DNA of 64,000 nt from Purshia tridentata (taxonomy: Eukaryota; Streptophyta; Magnoliopsida; Rosales; Rosaceae), in contig QANT01004299.1 of assembly GCA_003254885.1 (NCBI GenBank), positions 1-64,000 on the forward strand, given 5' to 3'. The notes under the pieces were generated by a model, which saw only the letters and a list, made by a program, of their open reading frames with translations, searched no databases and was not told where the DNA came from. Both the position numbers and the translations under genes were made by a program. Of the stretch, positions 36,601 through 49,300 are shown piece by piece; position 1 is the first letter of the stretch; each line of letters begins with the position of its first letter.

Positions 36601-38711
36601 ATGACCCAAACCCGCGAACCCGAATCCGAACCCGACACCGACGAGTCCCGAAGAAAGCCCGCTGGAGCCACCGCCATGAGACTGATAGTGCCACTCCAAG
36701 GAGTGGTCCAAGGCAGAGGAGGCCTTATCCTGGGCTCTCTTATTCCCTGTGCTCTCTTTTACTTCCTCCAGCTCTACCTAAAACGACACCGTCCCTCCAA
36801 ACCCTCATCCGACCCGCCTTCGCTGTCTCCGTCGTCCTCTAACCTCGCCGAGCTCCAGAGATCGTCGTCGCGGTCCAACTTGTCCAACCGTGGATCCATG
36901 GGCCAGGTCCGGGTATCCTCCCGGGCGTGTTTGATTGCCAAACCCAGCGACTCGCCGTATTATATCGGGCTCGATAGGGTTTTGGAGGACCCGTACCATC
37001 GGGTTGATAATCCGAATGGGGTTATTCAGCTTGGGTTGTCCGAGAACAGGGTGAGTTTTAGTTTTGTGTTGGGCATTATGTTGTCAGAATTGATTTTATG
37101 TCAATTTTGTTTTTCTTTTGGTTCTTATATATCTGTGTTTGTGCTGTTGTAGCTGTGTTTGGATTTGATTGAGAAATGGGTTACGGAGAATTTGACGGAA
37201 TCAATAGTGGGAACCGACGGTGGTGAGTTGAGCATCAGTGGGATAGCAGCGTACCAGCCGTTCGATGGATTGGCTGAGCTGAAAGTGGTATGATTAATGC
37301 TCTCAATATTTTAAAGATTGTTGGATGCTTTAGTTAGATGGTAGTAATATAAATTTGGTATAAAAGATCAGTTGCTCAATTTGTGATGTATGATGGCTAC
37401 ATTGCTTGGATTTTCCTAGCCAATGTTCTTTCATCATATTGATCAATTTCAATATATTCTAGCATCGGTTAGCCTCTTCCAAGATGACTGTTGCATTTCT
37501 GAATAATTGCAATTTTATCGAGTTTCTAATGCTGTTAACTATTGTTGTTTTTTTCTTTTAACAAAAATCTTCTTTATGTACTTTGCAGGCTATGGCAAGT
37601 TTCATGTCCCAGGTCATGCGAAGATCAGTGCCATTTGACCCATCACAATTAGTATTAACATCTGGTGCAACGCCTGCAGTTGAGATATTAAGCTTCTGTT
37701 TAGCTGACCATGGAAATGCATTTCTTGTTCCTACACCATATTATCCTGGGTAATTCTAAAACTATATATATTTTTTTAATCAATGGGGAAATCAATTCTA
37801 ATAGATTATTTGTACAAGTCTTCTGTCGTGGTTAATAAGAAAAAAAGTTCGGCAGTTTTGACAGGGATATGAGATGGCGAACAGGGGTGGAGCTGATTCC
37901 GGTTCACTGTCGCAGCACTGACAACTTCATTGTAAATGTAACTGTTCTTGATCAAGCATTCAGTCAGGCTAGAAAACGAGGAGTTAAAGTGCAGGGAATT
38001 CTCATTTCTAATCCTTCGAATCCTGTTGGTAATTTACTTTCAAGGGAAACACTGTGCAGTCTTTTGGACTTTGCCCAAGAGAAGAACATCCATATCATCT
38101 CTGACGAAATATTTGCTGGGTCTATGTATGGAAATGAGGAGTTTGTGAGCATGGCAGAAATTGTTGACACAGAAGATTTTGACAAGAACAGGGTTCACAT
38201 AATATATGGGCTATCAAAAGACCTATCTATTCCAGGCTTCAGGATTGGGGTTTTATATTCCTATAATGAGAGTGTTTTGGTTGCTGCTAAAAGGTTAACA
38301 AGATTTTCTCCTATTTCTGCTCTGACCCAGCGGCTTATTATTTTGATGCTTTTAGATACTAGATTCATTCAGGAATACCTAGCGATCAACAAAAAGAGAA
38401 TACAGCATATGTATGATTTATTTGTGGCTGGTTTGCAACAATTAGGAATCAAGTGTGCAAAGAGCAGCGCTGGGTTGTACTGTTGGGTTGATATGAGTGG
38501 ATTAATTCGCTCTTATGGTGAGAAAGGGGAACTCGAGTTATGGGATAAGCTGTTGAACATTGCCAAGATCAATGTGACACCTGGTTCAGCCTGCCACTGC
38601 ATAGAACCGGGATGGTTCAGATGTTGTTTTACTACTTTGACTCCAGAGGATGTTCCTGTAGTTATAGACAGAATTTGGAAAGTTACTGAAACAATTAAAT
38701 CTTACAGTTAG
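36601..38711 (+). CDS. ACS12: ACS10/ACS12-type aminotransferase (ACC synthase-like, 4 exons)
   Basis: Exons: 36601-37050, 37153-37287, 37589-37749, 37856-38711; GT-AG; 533 aa. Seen: a charged N-terminus, then a hydrophobic segment at about residues 41-60 ([20 protein letters not shown]) followed by KRHR, a likely membrane anchor. The fold-type I domain has [44 protein letters not shown] and DEIFAG, with the pyridoxal-phosphate lysine in [13 protein letters not shown] (Lys370); the C-terminal [11 protein letters not shown] supplies the substrate-carboxylate Arg. Known: Arabidopsis ACS10 and ACS12 are phylogenetically ACC synthases but were shown to be amino-acid aminotransferases rather than ethylene enzymes. 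The N-terminal extension and the GYPG-for-YYPG difference support this clade. ACS12 rather than ACS10 is chosen on neighbour genes only. A second ATG at 36676 (MRLIVPLQG) is an alternative start, nearer the conserved beginning. Confidence 0.92.
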
Positions 38712-39275
38712 TTGAAATACTACAAAATTATGTTGCATTCAAGCTCTTTGGGTTCTTATGGTGTTGCTCTATAAGAAGTGGCTGGCATATCCCTCTGGAA
38801 GAGGGGTATGCTGTGGATAATCAGAGATTTGACATTGAAGTGAACTGGGGTATGCTGTGCACAATCTGAAAATTTAGTACATTATGGACTTGGTAGTTCA
38901 TGGTAATCTATATACTCAAGTCCATAGTGAAAACTAAAATCAACTGGAGGACAGACTAGATGGAGAGGGCGGCTGCAAGTTGAGTTCAAACTTGAAGAGG
39001 CCTTTTTTCTTCACATCAGTTTAAGCATAGGCAAATTCTTCTCCTTTCTGTGCAATCCTTCTATCATCTTTCTGCCAGTTCTGAAGATGCAGCATCCAAA
39101 AGCGCTCTTCTGCATGAGTTCCTGTCATTGATGCATTAATGCTAGAGTTACTGTTTATGAAATCCTTGTGGTGTCAAAAGGAATTGACCTTTGGTTCATA
39201 TATATGATTTTTCTCTTTTCTTTTTTTCAATCTATTCCAAACTAATGTTCGGTAGCTGTGATCAAATAAATAAAA
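38712..39275. other. Convergent 3' flanks of ACS12-like and DUF688-like genes
   Basis: No gene is seen. The two flanking genes converge here, so both terminators and poly(A) regions must lie in this interval. Confidence 0.45.
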
Positions 39276-40199
39276 TCATTGGTACTGTGCTATCCTGGTG
39301 ACCAAATACTTTTTCAGGAAAGGAGGATAGTTAATGTAGAAGCAAGGATGCAGATTTACCTTTGGTAGATTGTGTTTTCTCATTTGAACAGCTTTCCTCC
39401 TGTAACTACCATTTCGGCTCATCATTATCAGCTCTCCGAGTGTTTTTGGCTTCTTTAATATGACACTACCATTACTTTCACGATCAAAATATTTAATCTT
39501 TGGTTCTGGTGGATTAAGAGAGCTGTTATCTGATTGGCCAAACTTTTCAAGAAATCCAGAATTGGCGGGAAGCAATGGAAAGAGGCATTCCAAAAAAGAA
39601 GCCCCAACCAGGCTTGAAGCTCCAGTTGCATAGCTGCTTGGACTGCTACCTGTTTCTGACACTGGCGAGGAAGGTGTCTCTGGCTGACCATTCTTATCTT
39701 CTGTTGGTGCTGTTTTGTTTGCTGGAACAGCAGTGGAGATTGTCACTGATGAAACAAGACAGTTTGCTAGGAGAGAAGGAGCTGAGCTAAATGAATCATC
39801 TGTTTCGAAATCAAATGCTTCAAGATCCAGTTTAAACATGCTTTGTACTTCATCTTCCTCATCACCGTTTCCACTACCATCGTCATTGTAATCTTCTTCT
39901 TCAACATAATCATAGCGGCGAGAGCATATTGGAGGTGAAGGAAAAGTGATAAGCTTCACTGGTAGGGGTGGAGATGCTGATTCCAATGATGGTTCTGAGA
40001 AAGATGGTAGTGGTATTCCTGGATTTTCTTCCCATTTGAATGGCACCGAGGCAATAAGCTTGACTGGAGGGGTTGGAACTGAACTATTTGAAGAAACCAC
40101 TGGTTTCCAGTCTTTTTTAGGTATTCCTGGCTTTTCTTCCCATAGGAATGGAACTGAAGGTGGTTCCCTTACATGCTTCTTATTGGAGTTTGCCATCAA
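39276..40199 (-). CDS. DUF688-like acidic protein with WEEKPGIP motifs
   Basis: An open frame of 307 aa. Seen: two copies of the same motif near the N-terminus, VPFLWEEKPGIPK (about residues 17-29) and VPFKWEENPGIPL (about 52-64); an acidic stretch (VEEEDYNDDGSGNGDEEDE); a Ser/Thr/Pro-rich middle; and a basic C-terminal block (TLGELIMMSRNGSYRRKAVQMRK). The motif repeat and basic end are typical of plant proteins annotated as DUF688 or hydroxyproline-rich family; their function is unknown. A GT donor-like site after NLPK (CCAAAG|GTAAAT) means the last 27 residues could instead be intron, with a further exon downstream, but I could not find one. Either of the first two ATGs (40199, 40196) may be used. 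It sits between the ACS12-like and DUF668 genes, matching the Arabidopsis order I recall. Confidence 0.78.
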   Translation of the reverse strand: MMANSNKKHVREPPSVPFLWEEKPGIPKKDWKPVVSSNSSVPTPPVKLIASVPFKWEENPGIPLPSFSEPSLESASPPLPVKLITFPSPPICSRRYDYVEEEDYNDDGSGNGDEEDEVQSMFKLDLEAFDFETDDSFSSAPSLLANCLVSSVTISTAVPANKTAPTEDKNGQPETPSSPVSETGSSPSSYATGASSLVGASFLECLFPLLPANSGFLEKFGQSDNSSLNPPEPKIKYFDRESNGSVILKKPKTLGELIMMSRNGSYRRKAVQMRKHNLPKVNLHPCFYINYPPFLKKYLVTRIAQYQ

Positions 40200-41870
40200 T
40201 TCCTTCTCTACTATATGGATGCAAAATTCATACGGCTATTCGGTTGTTGCCTTGTTTCCTTATATTGAGGTTTGAGGATACATAGGTGGTTAGAAATTGC
40301 AACTAATATTTTCATGCCAACTGTGCCATCTTCATATAGATTAGGCACACCTGCTCTCCTCCCTCTCCTGTATTTGTGTAAATTTTCTAATTTCATATTA
40401 CGTTCAATACAGTCCGGAAGATGTCAGTGATAGATCCCTTGGCAAGAGTTCAATGAGGTTATGGATCTGTTAATCTGTCACCAACTCCTATCAAATCTTG
40501 GTGGATTGGTTTACTTTCTTTTTGTTTCTTTTCCTTTGGCAATATGGTTTGTGGATTTGAATCCATGATCAGTTTATGAAAAGTAGTATAAGTAGATGGT
40601 TTTACTGCCAAGCTTCAATGAATAAGCTATGTGGGGTATCATTGCACATACTGTGTCATAATTCATAAGCAAGATGTCATGGGTTACAAGCTGAAGTAGT
40701 GAAAGGCCAATGTATAAAATACAATAAGTGGGCTGCTGGAGGATCAAATGCTTTATCTTTTATATTCGTCATATTCTTGGTTGTTTTAATTTGTCTGTTT
40801 GGTTTTGTCCTCCACTGGCTAGGCCTGGCCGAAAGGCAGGGATTCAGACTCAGATGCTCACATGTATTGTCCATTACAGTGGTTTAATTTCACTAAGGTG
40901 ATCATGAAGGCCCTTCTGGATTTACATGATTCATTCAACTGTATCAATTGAACTGTTGTTGCTGGGCACAAAATCAGCTGACATATATAAACAACTGCAA
41001 GTTGATATATTTTTATTTTGGTTATTACAATAATGAGGAAAATAAAAGAGTGACAATTAAAAATGAAAAGTTCATAGTTAATATAAACATTAAGTGGGAG
41101 TCTACTTTGAAAAGGTAATTCGCATCACATATGTAGTGTCAAAGTGCCTCATTGGCATTTGCAGACCTAATAATATATATTAAACTAGCATTAATCATTA
41201 ATATATATTAAACATTAAAACTAGCATTAATCATTAATATACATTAAACTAGCATTAATTATTAAACAGAGCATGCATTACGAGACATTCTTAATGAAAT
41301 GAGTTCTATACATCGTGGGCTCCACCTATTATGAGCGGATGCCACAGATTGTAGGGCATACCCCATCAAAAAATCTCTCATTAAACTAAAGTTAGGTTTG
41401 GTGACTTTGGTCTCGTCCCTTATAATATTAACAGATAATATTAAAAGATTGATAATCTTAGCCAATAATAATGATAAATACTGTGACGAGATTCCGTTTG
41501 CTAATTAAATTACAATCCAAGAACATAGGATCCACTCCCTATTTCAAATTCTCAAATATATGATTGCTGTTTTATGTCCAAAACGAAATTGAAATAGATG
41601 CATGAATTATAATGGGGAACTCTCTTTTTTCTTTTTCTTTTTTCCTTATAAATTTCTCAAGAAACAAATCATTTACATAAATACATCTATTTATTTTTCA
41701 TATACAACAAAGGGTTAGATACAAAACAAACCCTCCAACATTTGAAACGCAGTTCAATTCAAAATCAACCATGATAAAACTTCGGACATCAAAGTTGAAA
41801 CCCAAAATGGAAAACGTAAAAAACATAAAAAAAAGAAGAGTTAATCAGTGTCTCCTCAATTAGCTAGCAG
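40200..41870. other. Intergenic region between DUF688-like and DUF668 genes
   Basis: No gene is supported. It includes the upstream region of the DUF688-like gene (which may hold a leader intron), an AT-rich repeat at 41172-41266, and the 3' flank of the DUF668 gene. Confidence 0.45.
41172..41266. repeat. AT-rich tandem repeat, unit about 30-45 bp, three copies
   Basis: ATTAAACTAGCATTAATCAT and close variants occur three times (near 41178, 41215 and 41246), separated by AATATATA-type sequence. Confidence 0.75.
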
Positions 41871-43322
41871 CTAGCAGCTAGAACTCTGCAAATTCCGCAA
41901 CCCATTAATGGAATTGTTGTATTCAAACACGGCCTTAGCAGTCATCTCCCGCTCAAACCTGCAAATGTAATTGAGACCCACGAGCAGCTCAGTTATGGCG
42001 GCTTCAGTCTTCTCCTTGTTCGCGAAAAACAGAGTCTGCAAAAGCATCACATTCGTTTTGGGCGCCAAGTTTTGTTGCTCGAAGCTCCTTTCGCTCTGCC
42101 ACTTTATCATATTATGCGCCAGCGGCGACAACCACCCTAAGATCCGACCCAAAGCCTCCCTCCACTCCGAAGCCAAAACCGGGTCACTCGCAGAGAACCC
42201 GACCCATTTCAACCTGGCTCGGAGCGATGATCGTATGCTACTCGGCAACATCGAGTAGAGATCGTCCCTCGCATCGACCCCAACTTTTTCTGGAAACTTG
42301 ATCATCTTCTCCATTACTATGATCAGATTCGCGTAGTGAAGAGCCAACGCCGCAGCGCCTAAAGTGCTCGGAGGGGGCTTCAGGAGCTTGGAGTTGGACT
42401 CCAAGAATCCATTTTCGGCCCAATTGGTCCAATCCTTATTATTTTGCTCATCGAGATTTGGGGAACCGGGCCTCAACGGCCCAGACACGAAACGACACGT
42501 CGTGTTTGAATCGGAAGGGTGGACGGTGGCTGAGGCCGAGAGACTACGCGGCAGAGAAGAAGGCGGGTACTGTCCCATTCCAAAAACCAGCTTTGTTCTG
42601 GCGAGAATCGTAAAAATCGATCTCGCGAGAATCCAAGTCACCGTATCGAAGCTCCGGCTCCACAAGGATCTGTCTTTTAAATACTTCACCTCCTGTCTCT
42701 GCCACACGATCTTCTCTTTCAGATCGACGATCTTCTGCTCTTTGATCGACGGTGAGGACTGATCGTGTTGATCTTTAATTTGATTGGAGGCTTTTCTTAA
42801 ACAGCATTCTAATACTGAGAGCTCGTCCATTTCGCGATACAGCGTGGCGGTAACGGTGATGTAACGGTCGAGTTTCTTGGCGATTTTGGTTTCCATTTCT
42901 TTCGACCCGAGAACCCAGTTATGGGGGTCCCGACCCGAGTCCGCGAACTCGTGGAACAATCGGTCAAAGCAGCGGAGGTTCGGGTCCTCGCATTTTTGGG
43001 TGATGCGGGAGACGGAGTTTGCGAGGAGGCGGAGGTTCTGGACGAGCTCGGCGCAGGCGAGGCCGAGGAGGAAAGCGTCGTCGTTTGAGACGATCTTGCG
43101 GACGCCTTCGAGGGAGATAGACTCGTTGTGGAGGCGCGTCATGTTCTTGTCGGAGAGGGACTGCCAGAGGTGGAGAAGCTTCGACATCAGGCCCGCGATC
43201 TCGAAGGCCAAAACACCAACATTTGATTTGCGTACCACGCCTTTTGCTGCGTGATGCGGTTTCGATGAGAAGCTGTGGGATATCGCGGTCTTTACTTTGT
43301 GTAGCAAAGTCTCAAGTGCCAT
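41871..43322 (-). CDS. DUF3475/DUF668 protein, PSK-simulator (PSI) family, intronless
   Basis: The CDS from the ATG at 43322 encodes 483 aa in one exon. The frame stays open 92 codons further upstream, but that part is hydrophobic low-complexity leader sequence, while MALETLLHKVKTAI is the family-like start. Seen: a DUF3475 region at about residues 30-95 (VGVLAFEIAGLMSKLLHLW, VSNDDAFLLGLACAELV); a helical middle with a coiled-coil-like stretch (KEQKIVDLKEKIVWQRQEVK); and DUF668 at about 315-400 (TLGAAALALHYANLIIVMEK, LYSMLPSSIRSSLRARLKW). Known: PSI1-3 of this family promote growth and are linked to phytosulfokine signalling and membrane association. This member is shorter than PSI1 and resembles the less studied intronless subgroup, so the role is inferred. 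A GA tract precedes the start in the leader. Confidence 0.88.
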   Translation of the reverse strand: MALETLLHKVKTAISHSFSSKPHHAAKGVVRKSNVGVLAFEIAGLMSKLLHLWQSLSDKNMTRLHNESISLEGVRKIVSNDDAFLLGLACAELVQNLRLLANSVSRITQKCEDPNLRCFDRLFHEFADSGRDPHNWVLGSKEMETKIAKKLDRYITVTATLYREMDELSVLECCLRKASNQIKDQHDQSSPSIKEQKIVDLKEKIVWQRQEVKYLKDRSLWSRSFDTVTWILARSIFTILARTKLVFGMGQYPPSSLPRSLSASATVHPSDSNTTCRFVSGPLRPGSPNLDEQNNKDWTNWAENGFLESNSKLLKPPPSTLGAAALALHYANLIIVMEKMIKFPEKVGVDARDDLYSMLPSSIRSSLRARLKWVGFSASDPVLASEWREALGRILGWLSPLAHNMIKWQSERSFEQQNLAPKTNVMLLQTLFFANKEKTEAAITELLVGLNYICRFEREMTAKAVFEYNNSINGLRNLQSSSC

Positions 43323-46300
43323 GGATAAGAAGAATAAGAAATATTTGGGTGCAGAGAATTGAAGAGAGTGATGAGTGAGAGAGAGAGAGAGAGGACAAAG
43401 GATAATGGGAATAATGGAGGAGGTTGAAGAAGAAGAAGAAGAAGGTGGGCTTGTAAAAATGTAATTAAGGCTCGTGGGATGTTGTGAGAGCGTTACATAT
43501 GATATAGTCCAATAAGAGTTGTCAAAAAAGAAAAGAAAAACAGAGAGTGAGAGTGAGAGGTAGTGCATGAGAGTAAGAAATGTCACGAGCACGCGCACTG
43601 ATAGCGCGTGATTTGTTTTGTAACTAAAGTTTTGGTTTGTCTTTTTCGGTTGAAGCCTCAGACGCTTTAATTACAGGATATTCATTATTCAAAAATTTTT
43701 TTGAAGAGAAATAAATAAGTTATTATGATTATGGCACTCGGTAAGAGAAACTTTTGTGGGGTGTTTGGATGCGGAAGAACACTTTTATGATAGATGCTGT
43801 TTGTTTTTCTAAAATGGAGGGAGGGCCAGGGACACAGTAACATTATTGGCCTTTTCCTTTTGATCGTTATATATAAAAATAATTGAGCTTTCTCATTAAT
43901 TTGGATTTGTTTGGTGTGTATCATTAATTTAACTCAGGGAGGATAGGTACGTACCCAACGTAAAAGCCAGAGTGTAAGAAAGGAAACCAACGTAACTATA
44001 TTATTCTTCAGGAAACTTTTTTGTTTAGTTGTATAAAAATTGATAATAGAAATTAAAGATAACAGAGAATTAGTGGTTATGCCCTAACTTTAAATGGGTA
44101 TTTTGGCCCATGATCTCATTCATTTAGGTGTGATTAGAATATAATATATAAGCATGGTTAGTGATATAATTAATTTGTAGTGTACGAGAAGTATTTTGTT
44201 CAAATTCAGCAAAAGGGTCAGAGTTGACTTGGAAAAGAGGTGCTTAGAACTTAGAAATGCTGCACCATACGCTAGCTAGCTAGCTAATACAACAATGTCA
44301 ATGATGCTCACGTATAAAACTATATACTAAATAGAAAGATGATCATAATGCAATTTTTGAGGGGTGGCAATTAAATGGGAATATACATATATAGTTTAAG
44401 GTCCACTAGTTACACATTCATATCATTCACATAGTTAGCGGGAAGAGTGGTGTTGTTGCCTTGTTGGGTTGGTGGAGTTGGGATGGGGTGTAGTTACATA
44501 AACTTAGACTTAGATGATGTATATATGTTCAAAGCTGTTTCTTTTTTACCTCCTTTGGATTAGCTTTTTGCCTACCAATTCAAGGGCAGAGACGATTTGC
44601 TTTGTTTACTTGTCGGAAAATTAATAGGCAACCATCACTCCTTCCTACATCTCCATGTCTTGATAAAAGTGCAGCATTTCATTCATTCCTCTCTCTCTCT
44701 CTCTCTCTCTCTCTCAAACTCATACAATACAAGTGGTGCATGTTGTTCTATTATTAATTCCTTCCCGTCACAGAAAGAAGGCAGTGCCAACTGCCAAGTT
44801 GTGTGCTATTTCATTCTGCTTTTTTCTTTTTCTTTTTCTTTTTTTCACACAGGAACGAGTATTAGTTTATAATATTGCATAGAAGGGCCGAGTTGACATA
44901 TATGCATATATAATTGATAATGTATAGGATAGAAAGGGTGAGAAGCTAGCTAGCTTCCCCTTATTATTGTCTGCGAGGGTTGCATGTATTAAGAATAAAC
45001 TATAAAGATGATGAAATAGATGATATATTGGGGTATGCATATTATATTAATTATTCTTCAGGGATATATGTATCATTTCTTAAACATTATCTTTTTGTCT
45101 ATTTCACTTTATTAATGCTAAAATCCAGCCAGAGGCAACGGGATTTGTAGTGAGGAATAAGATCGATCGGCAATGCCAATGTGTATATACTTAATTATAT
45201 ACTTGTTTGTTTTGATTGATGGAGAAGTGGCTAGCTAGCTTTTCAAGAATTGTTGGAAATGAAAGCCTTCCCACGCAGTATGCATATATAGTCTATAGTC
45301 TTGGTGCATATAAATATGCATGGCTGGCTGCATTGGCATGACCAATACTTGGCACAAAATGAATGGCTGTGGGTGTCAAAATAACACAGTAATATTAATA
45401 ATATTTGGACCTTAAACACCGTGTTAAATGAGAGGAGTTAGCATGCTGGGCCAACACCATAGCAGTTTAATCACATGCTCCTACGAAGTAGGGGGCATGA
45501 CCATCAGGTCCACCGTTTCCATCACCTTCTTCCATTTGCGGGATGGAGAATATAGGTGAGTGGAGAAGAACGTGGAACAACGAGACTTGGAGTCCAAGAC
45601 TCAAGAGCCCTATAAAGACTGGAGAGTAAGTCATGATTAGAGAGGAATCATACCGATTTTTACTTCCAAATATGTTGAACTCATGCTAACTTAGGCATCA
45701 GAATGTCTTTGTAGGTATATTCTTTCCACTCTCGTAGACGACAACAGTATATGGAGTCTGGCTTTTCAAAAATCATCAGGAACGATCATTGTTGGCAAAT
45801 TGTCACCAATATCGGAGAAATTTGGCACCAACAATGGCTAATTGCTGAAATTGTAGATCCGGTGCCCAACTAGATTAATTCTATCGCAATTCTAAATGAG
45901 ATAACATATATATATATATAGATTAAGATAATTATAATATTTAGTCAAACCCAGTGAGATCGAAGTTGTAAGTACGTAGTGCATATATCCGAGATTGGGA
46001 TTGGTCAGATACATAATGGAATAAATAAGATATATGGTTTAGTTTTGACTTTGCATGTCTTTTTGTTCTGCATGCAATGAACCAAATATTATTGAATCTC
46101 TGCAATTAATTAAACCAACGAAGATCTTAGATTCTCTACCGACTAACCCGAAAATTATGGGAACAATATTATTTTGATACATTATATATATAATCAATCA
46201 ATATGTAGTAACATGCACTTTGTGCTTTTAAAATGCTCCTTTGACTTCATTTCTATATTGTAACTAGTCAAATGCGGTGCAGATTAATCATGTTGCTTAG

Positions 46301-49300
46301 AAATAATTTTTCTCTTCTTTTTTTGGTGATGTACACTAGGACAATTGAAACTAGATATATGTGAATTTGAGGTTTTGGAAAAGACAGTACTGCATGAGAG
46401 AGCCAACAACATGCTGAATTTAAGATATATATACAAATATAACACCAAGTTGACTCACAAATTTGATTTTAGACAGTACAAAACTAAGATATATAGATCT
46501 GCTTGTTATATATGCATACATGCATGTGGAGAGTAACTGACCTTTTAGTGCAGATATATGTGTAAAAGTGTAAAACCCTTTTAAAAAAGGAAGTGAATCC
46601 AATTTGAAATGTGTACCAAATTGGATTTTGGCCGGATATAGGATTATGGCTCTCCTTTTATTTTAATTTGTTGAAGGATTGGGATGAAACAGAAGAGGTT
46701 GCAGCAAGGGTCCAAAGTTGATATGATGATGCTAGCAAAGCAAGTACACTATGGTATGGGGCAAAAGAGACTTATTAATTAATTAGCAAACTTAAAAAAT
46801 AGTAAGTATACAAATTGATAATAATCAAGTGTGTTGCATCGTGCGGACTATTAATCAATCTGATTCCAATATTGTGCGGCTACTGGCTTGCAAGCCCATC
46901 TAGCATGCTGGCTTACTTGCACGCTTCCACGCAAACCGACCCATATGTATAGATATCATTAATTCAACAAGAAATGATGAAATTGGAGTTGAATGGTCAG
47001 ACCAGCAAAGTGGGATGAATATATATATATATGGATGCATTTGAAGGCACATATATAGACATATGTGTAATGGGGTTGACCCCATCATCCATATAATTAA
47101 GTGGATGATGATCAAATATACCACCACTGGCCAACATATATAGTCTCCTCCATTTCTCAGAGTAAAAGATCTATTAAAAGAGCATTTATTCTGAGGTTTC
47201 GAGATTCGATTTTAAATCTTTCTAATCAATGTCGTTCAATTTAGAAAAATGATTCAGATAGTAGGATATAATCGATCATAGCTCATACCAATGAAAGGGG
47301 GGGGTGGAAATGCAATTAATGTATTTGATGCATTACGAAGGCTTAATTATGGATGATGTCCAATTGTCAATTATGGATAATGTATTTCAAAGTGTAGTTC
47401 TCTCTTGATGATCATCAATTCTTCATCATAAGTCTCCTGTAAAAATTGGGTCAAAGGCTTACAAACTTGGGAATGATCAATTGCTAGATATCATGGCCTC
47501 ACAATTCTCGTCCATCATCAATAACAGTGCTTCAAACATCTCTCTCATATATCTCTGCTCAAAATAGTGTGTCAAACTTCTGAAGTGAGAGACGTTGCAC
47601 CACTAATACCTGCTTTGGCATAAAACCACTTGGCACTTACCCACTGATTATAAAGAACCGGATTCCACTTACAAGTTTGAGTCTTTAACTCAAAGAAAAA
47701 AAAAAAGAATAAAATTAAATGACCAAATAGATGCACAAATTGAGACCAAAGGCTTAGAATGAGAAAAAAATGGATTATAAAGAAAAAGATGGATAGAAGG
47801 TAAATTTGATGTGGCAATAGAAGCACTGAATGAGGGTGGCGGACTTTGATTGGGGGGACTAGGCGCACCATGGGTTTGGACTTTGGAGTTGGACCCCATC
47901 TTGAGCAGAAATTCAAAGGGCTTTGGAAAAAGAATGTATGAAAGGCTCCTTCACTCACTCACCTCCTCATCGATAACCTTTGGTCATTGTCAAAGACTCA
48001 AAGCACACACGCACACACACTCATAATGTTTAGCAGCAGAAATTCTAAGTGTGATTTAGTAAGATCCCACTTTGTTGTAGTTGTAGCTAATAGTAGTAGT
48101 AGTACCTTTTGGAAATTAAGCCCTGCCTCTAAACTCAGTCCAATTAAAGTGGGTTCACAGATAGAAATGAATGAATGAATCGAATAAATAAGAGTATATG
48201 AACAGAGACGCAGTGATGTATTGCTCATGAGAGGGAACACTCCATGGCCTCTCATTCATCACAAATGAAGGACTTGTGTTACGCTTTTGCTTGACATTTT
48301 TTCTAGCTAATGGTCCCATAAGACCACATGCACTACTACTTTAATTTACAAACAGCCAATCCATCCCTCCCCTAATTCTTAACCTCTCTCTCTCTCTCGT
48401 TCATTACCTTTGCCCAAGAGATGAAAATGGAATGGAATGATGTGCACGTGAGTCATCATCATTCTATATTTCTATGTACATGTCATATACATGGGAGGGA
48501 CAAGTAGTTAATTATTGGTCATCCACACACGCGCAGCGGGCAATAACCCCCGGTGTCTCCGTCTGCCATTGCCAAGTGAAAAGTAAAAATCATTAGCTCA
48601 TGCTCTCATCTCATAGCTAGGAGCCTAGGATCATTCTTACACTTCTGCATGCTACTTTTTTCTTTGCCTCCTCTCCATTTTGTTGTTTTCTAAATTCTAT
48701 TAACCCCCCCGCATACAATTTAAATATTTAAATGTATCCGATATATTCGCCCTTTTCAGTTAATATTCATCATACTTTTTTACTGTTGTGGGGCATGAGC
48801 TTAAGCAGTGTTGACTACCTAAGGCCTTCGTATGGTATTTAGTTTAGAAACCGATTAAAAATGATAATGACAAGATTTATGTGTATTTAAGAAAGAAGAT
48901 GAAAAGTGTTTTCTAACTTATATGGGAAGAAAATGACTTTAGCTATAAGATTAATGTTATACTTGCTAATCCTCACCATTTCGAGAGAATTGCATAGGAT
49001 TAGTTTTCCTTATAATTTATCTATCTTATTATCATATTTTTCATTTAAGTTAGAAATTTCTTCTTTAAATATACATGAATTTGCTATTTATTTTCTTCGA
49101 TTCAATCCTAACAATCAAACAAGACCTAAATGTTTAACTTGTTTATGAGTATCCTTTTCCAGTTCATTACACAAAAAATCCACCGACATCCTTGAGAATA
49201 TATCAAGACAAGAGTACTTAAGTGATAAAGAGTAAACGGGGTAATAAGTTAAGATAAAATAAATTTAAAATTCAATTCCATGAAATTAGTCCTTTTGGTC

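Noticed and set aside
41172-41266. Possible CRISPR-like or satellite array
   Set aside because: Only three imperfect AT-rich copies in a plant nuclear context; a simple local tandem repeat explains it.
43323-43598. 92-codon N-terminal extension of the DUF668 protein
   Set aside because: Hydrophobic, low-complexity translation of a CT-rich leader. The family-like start is MALETLLHK at 43322.
47572-47958. 128-codon minus-strand frame in the gene-poor spacer
   Set aside because: A T/C-rich low-complexity translation without recognisable motifs or neighbouring exons.
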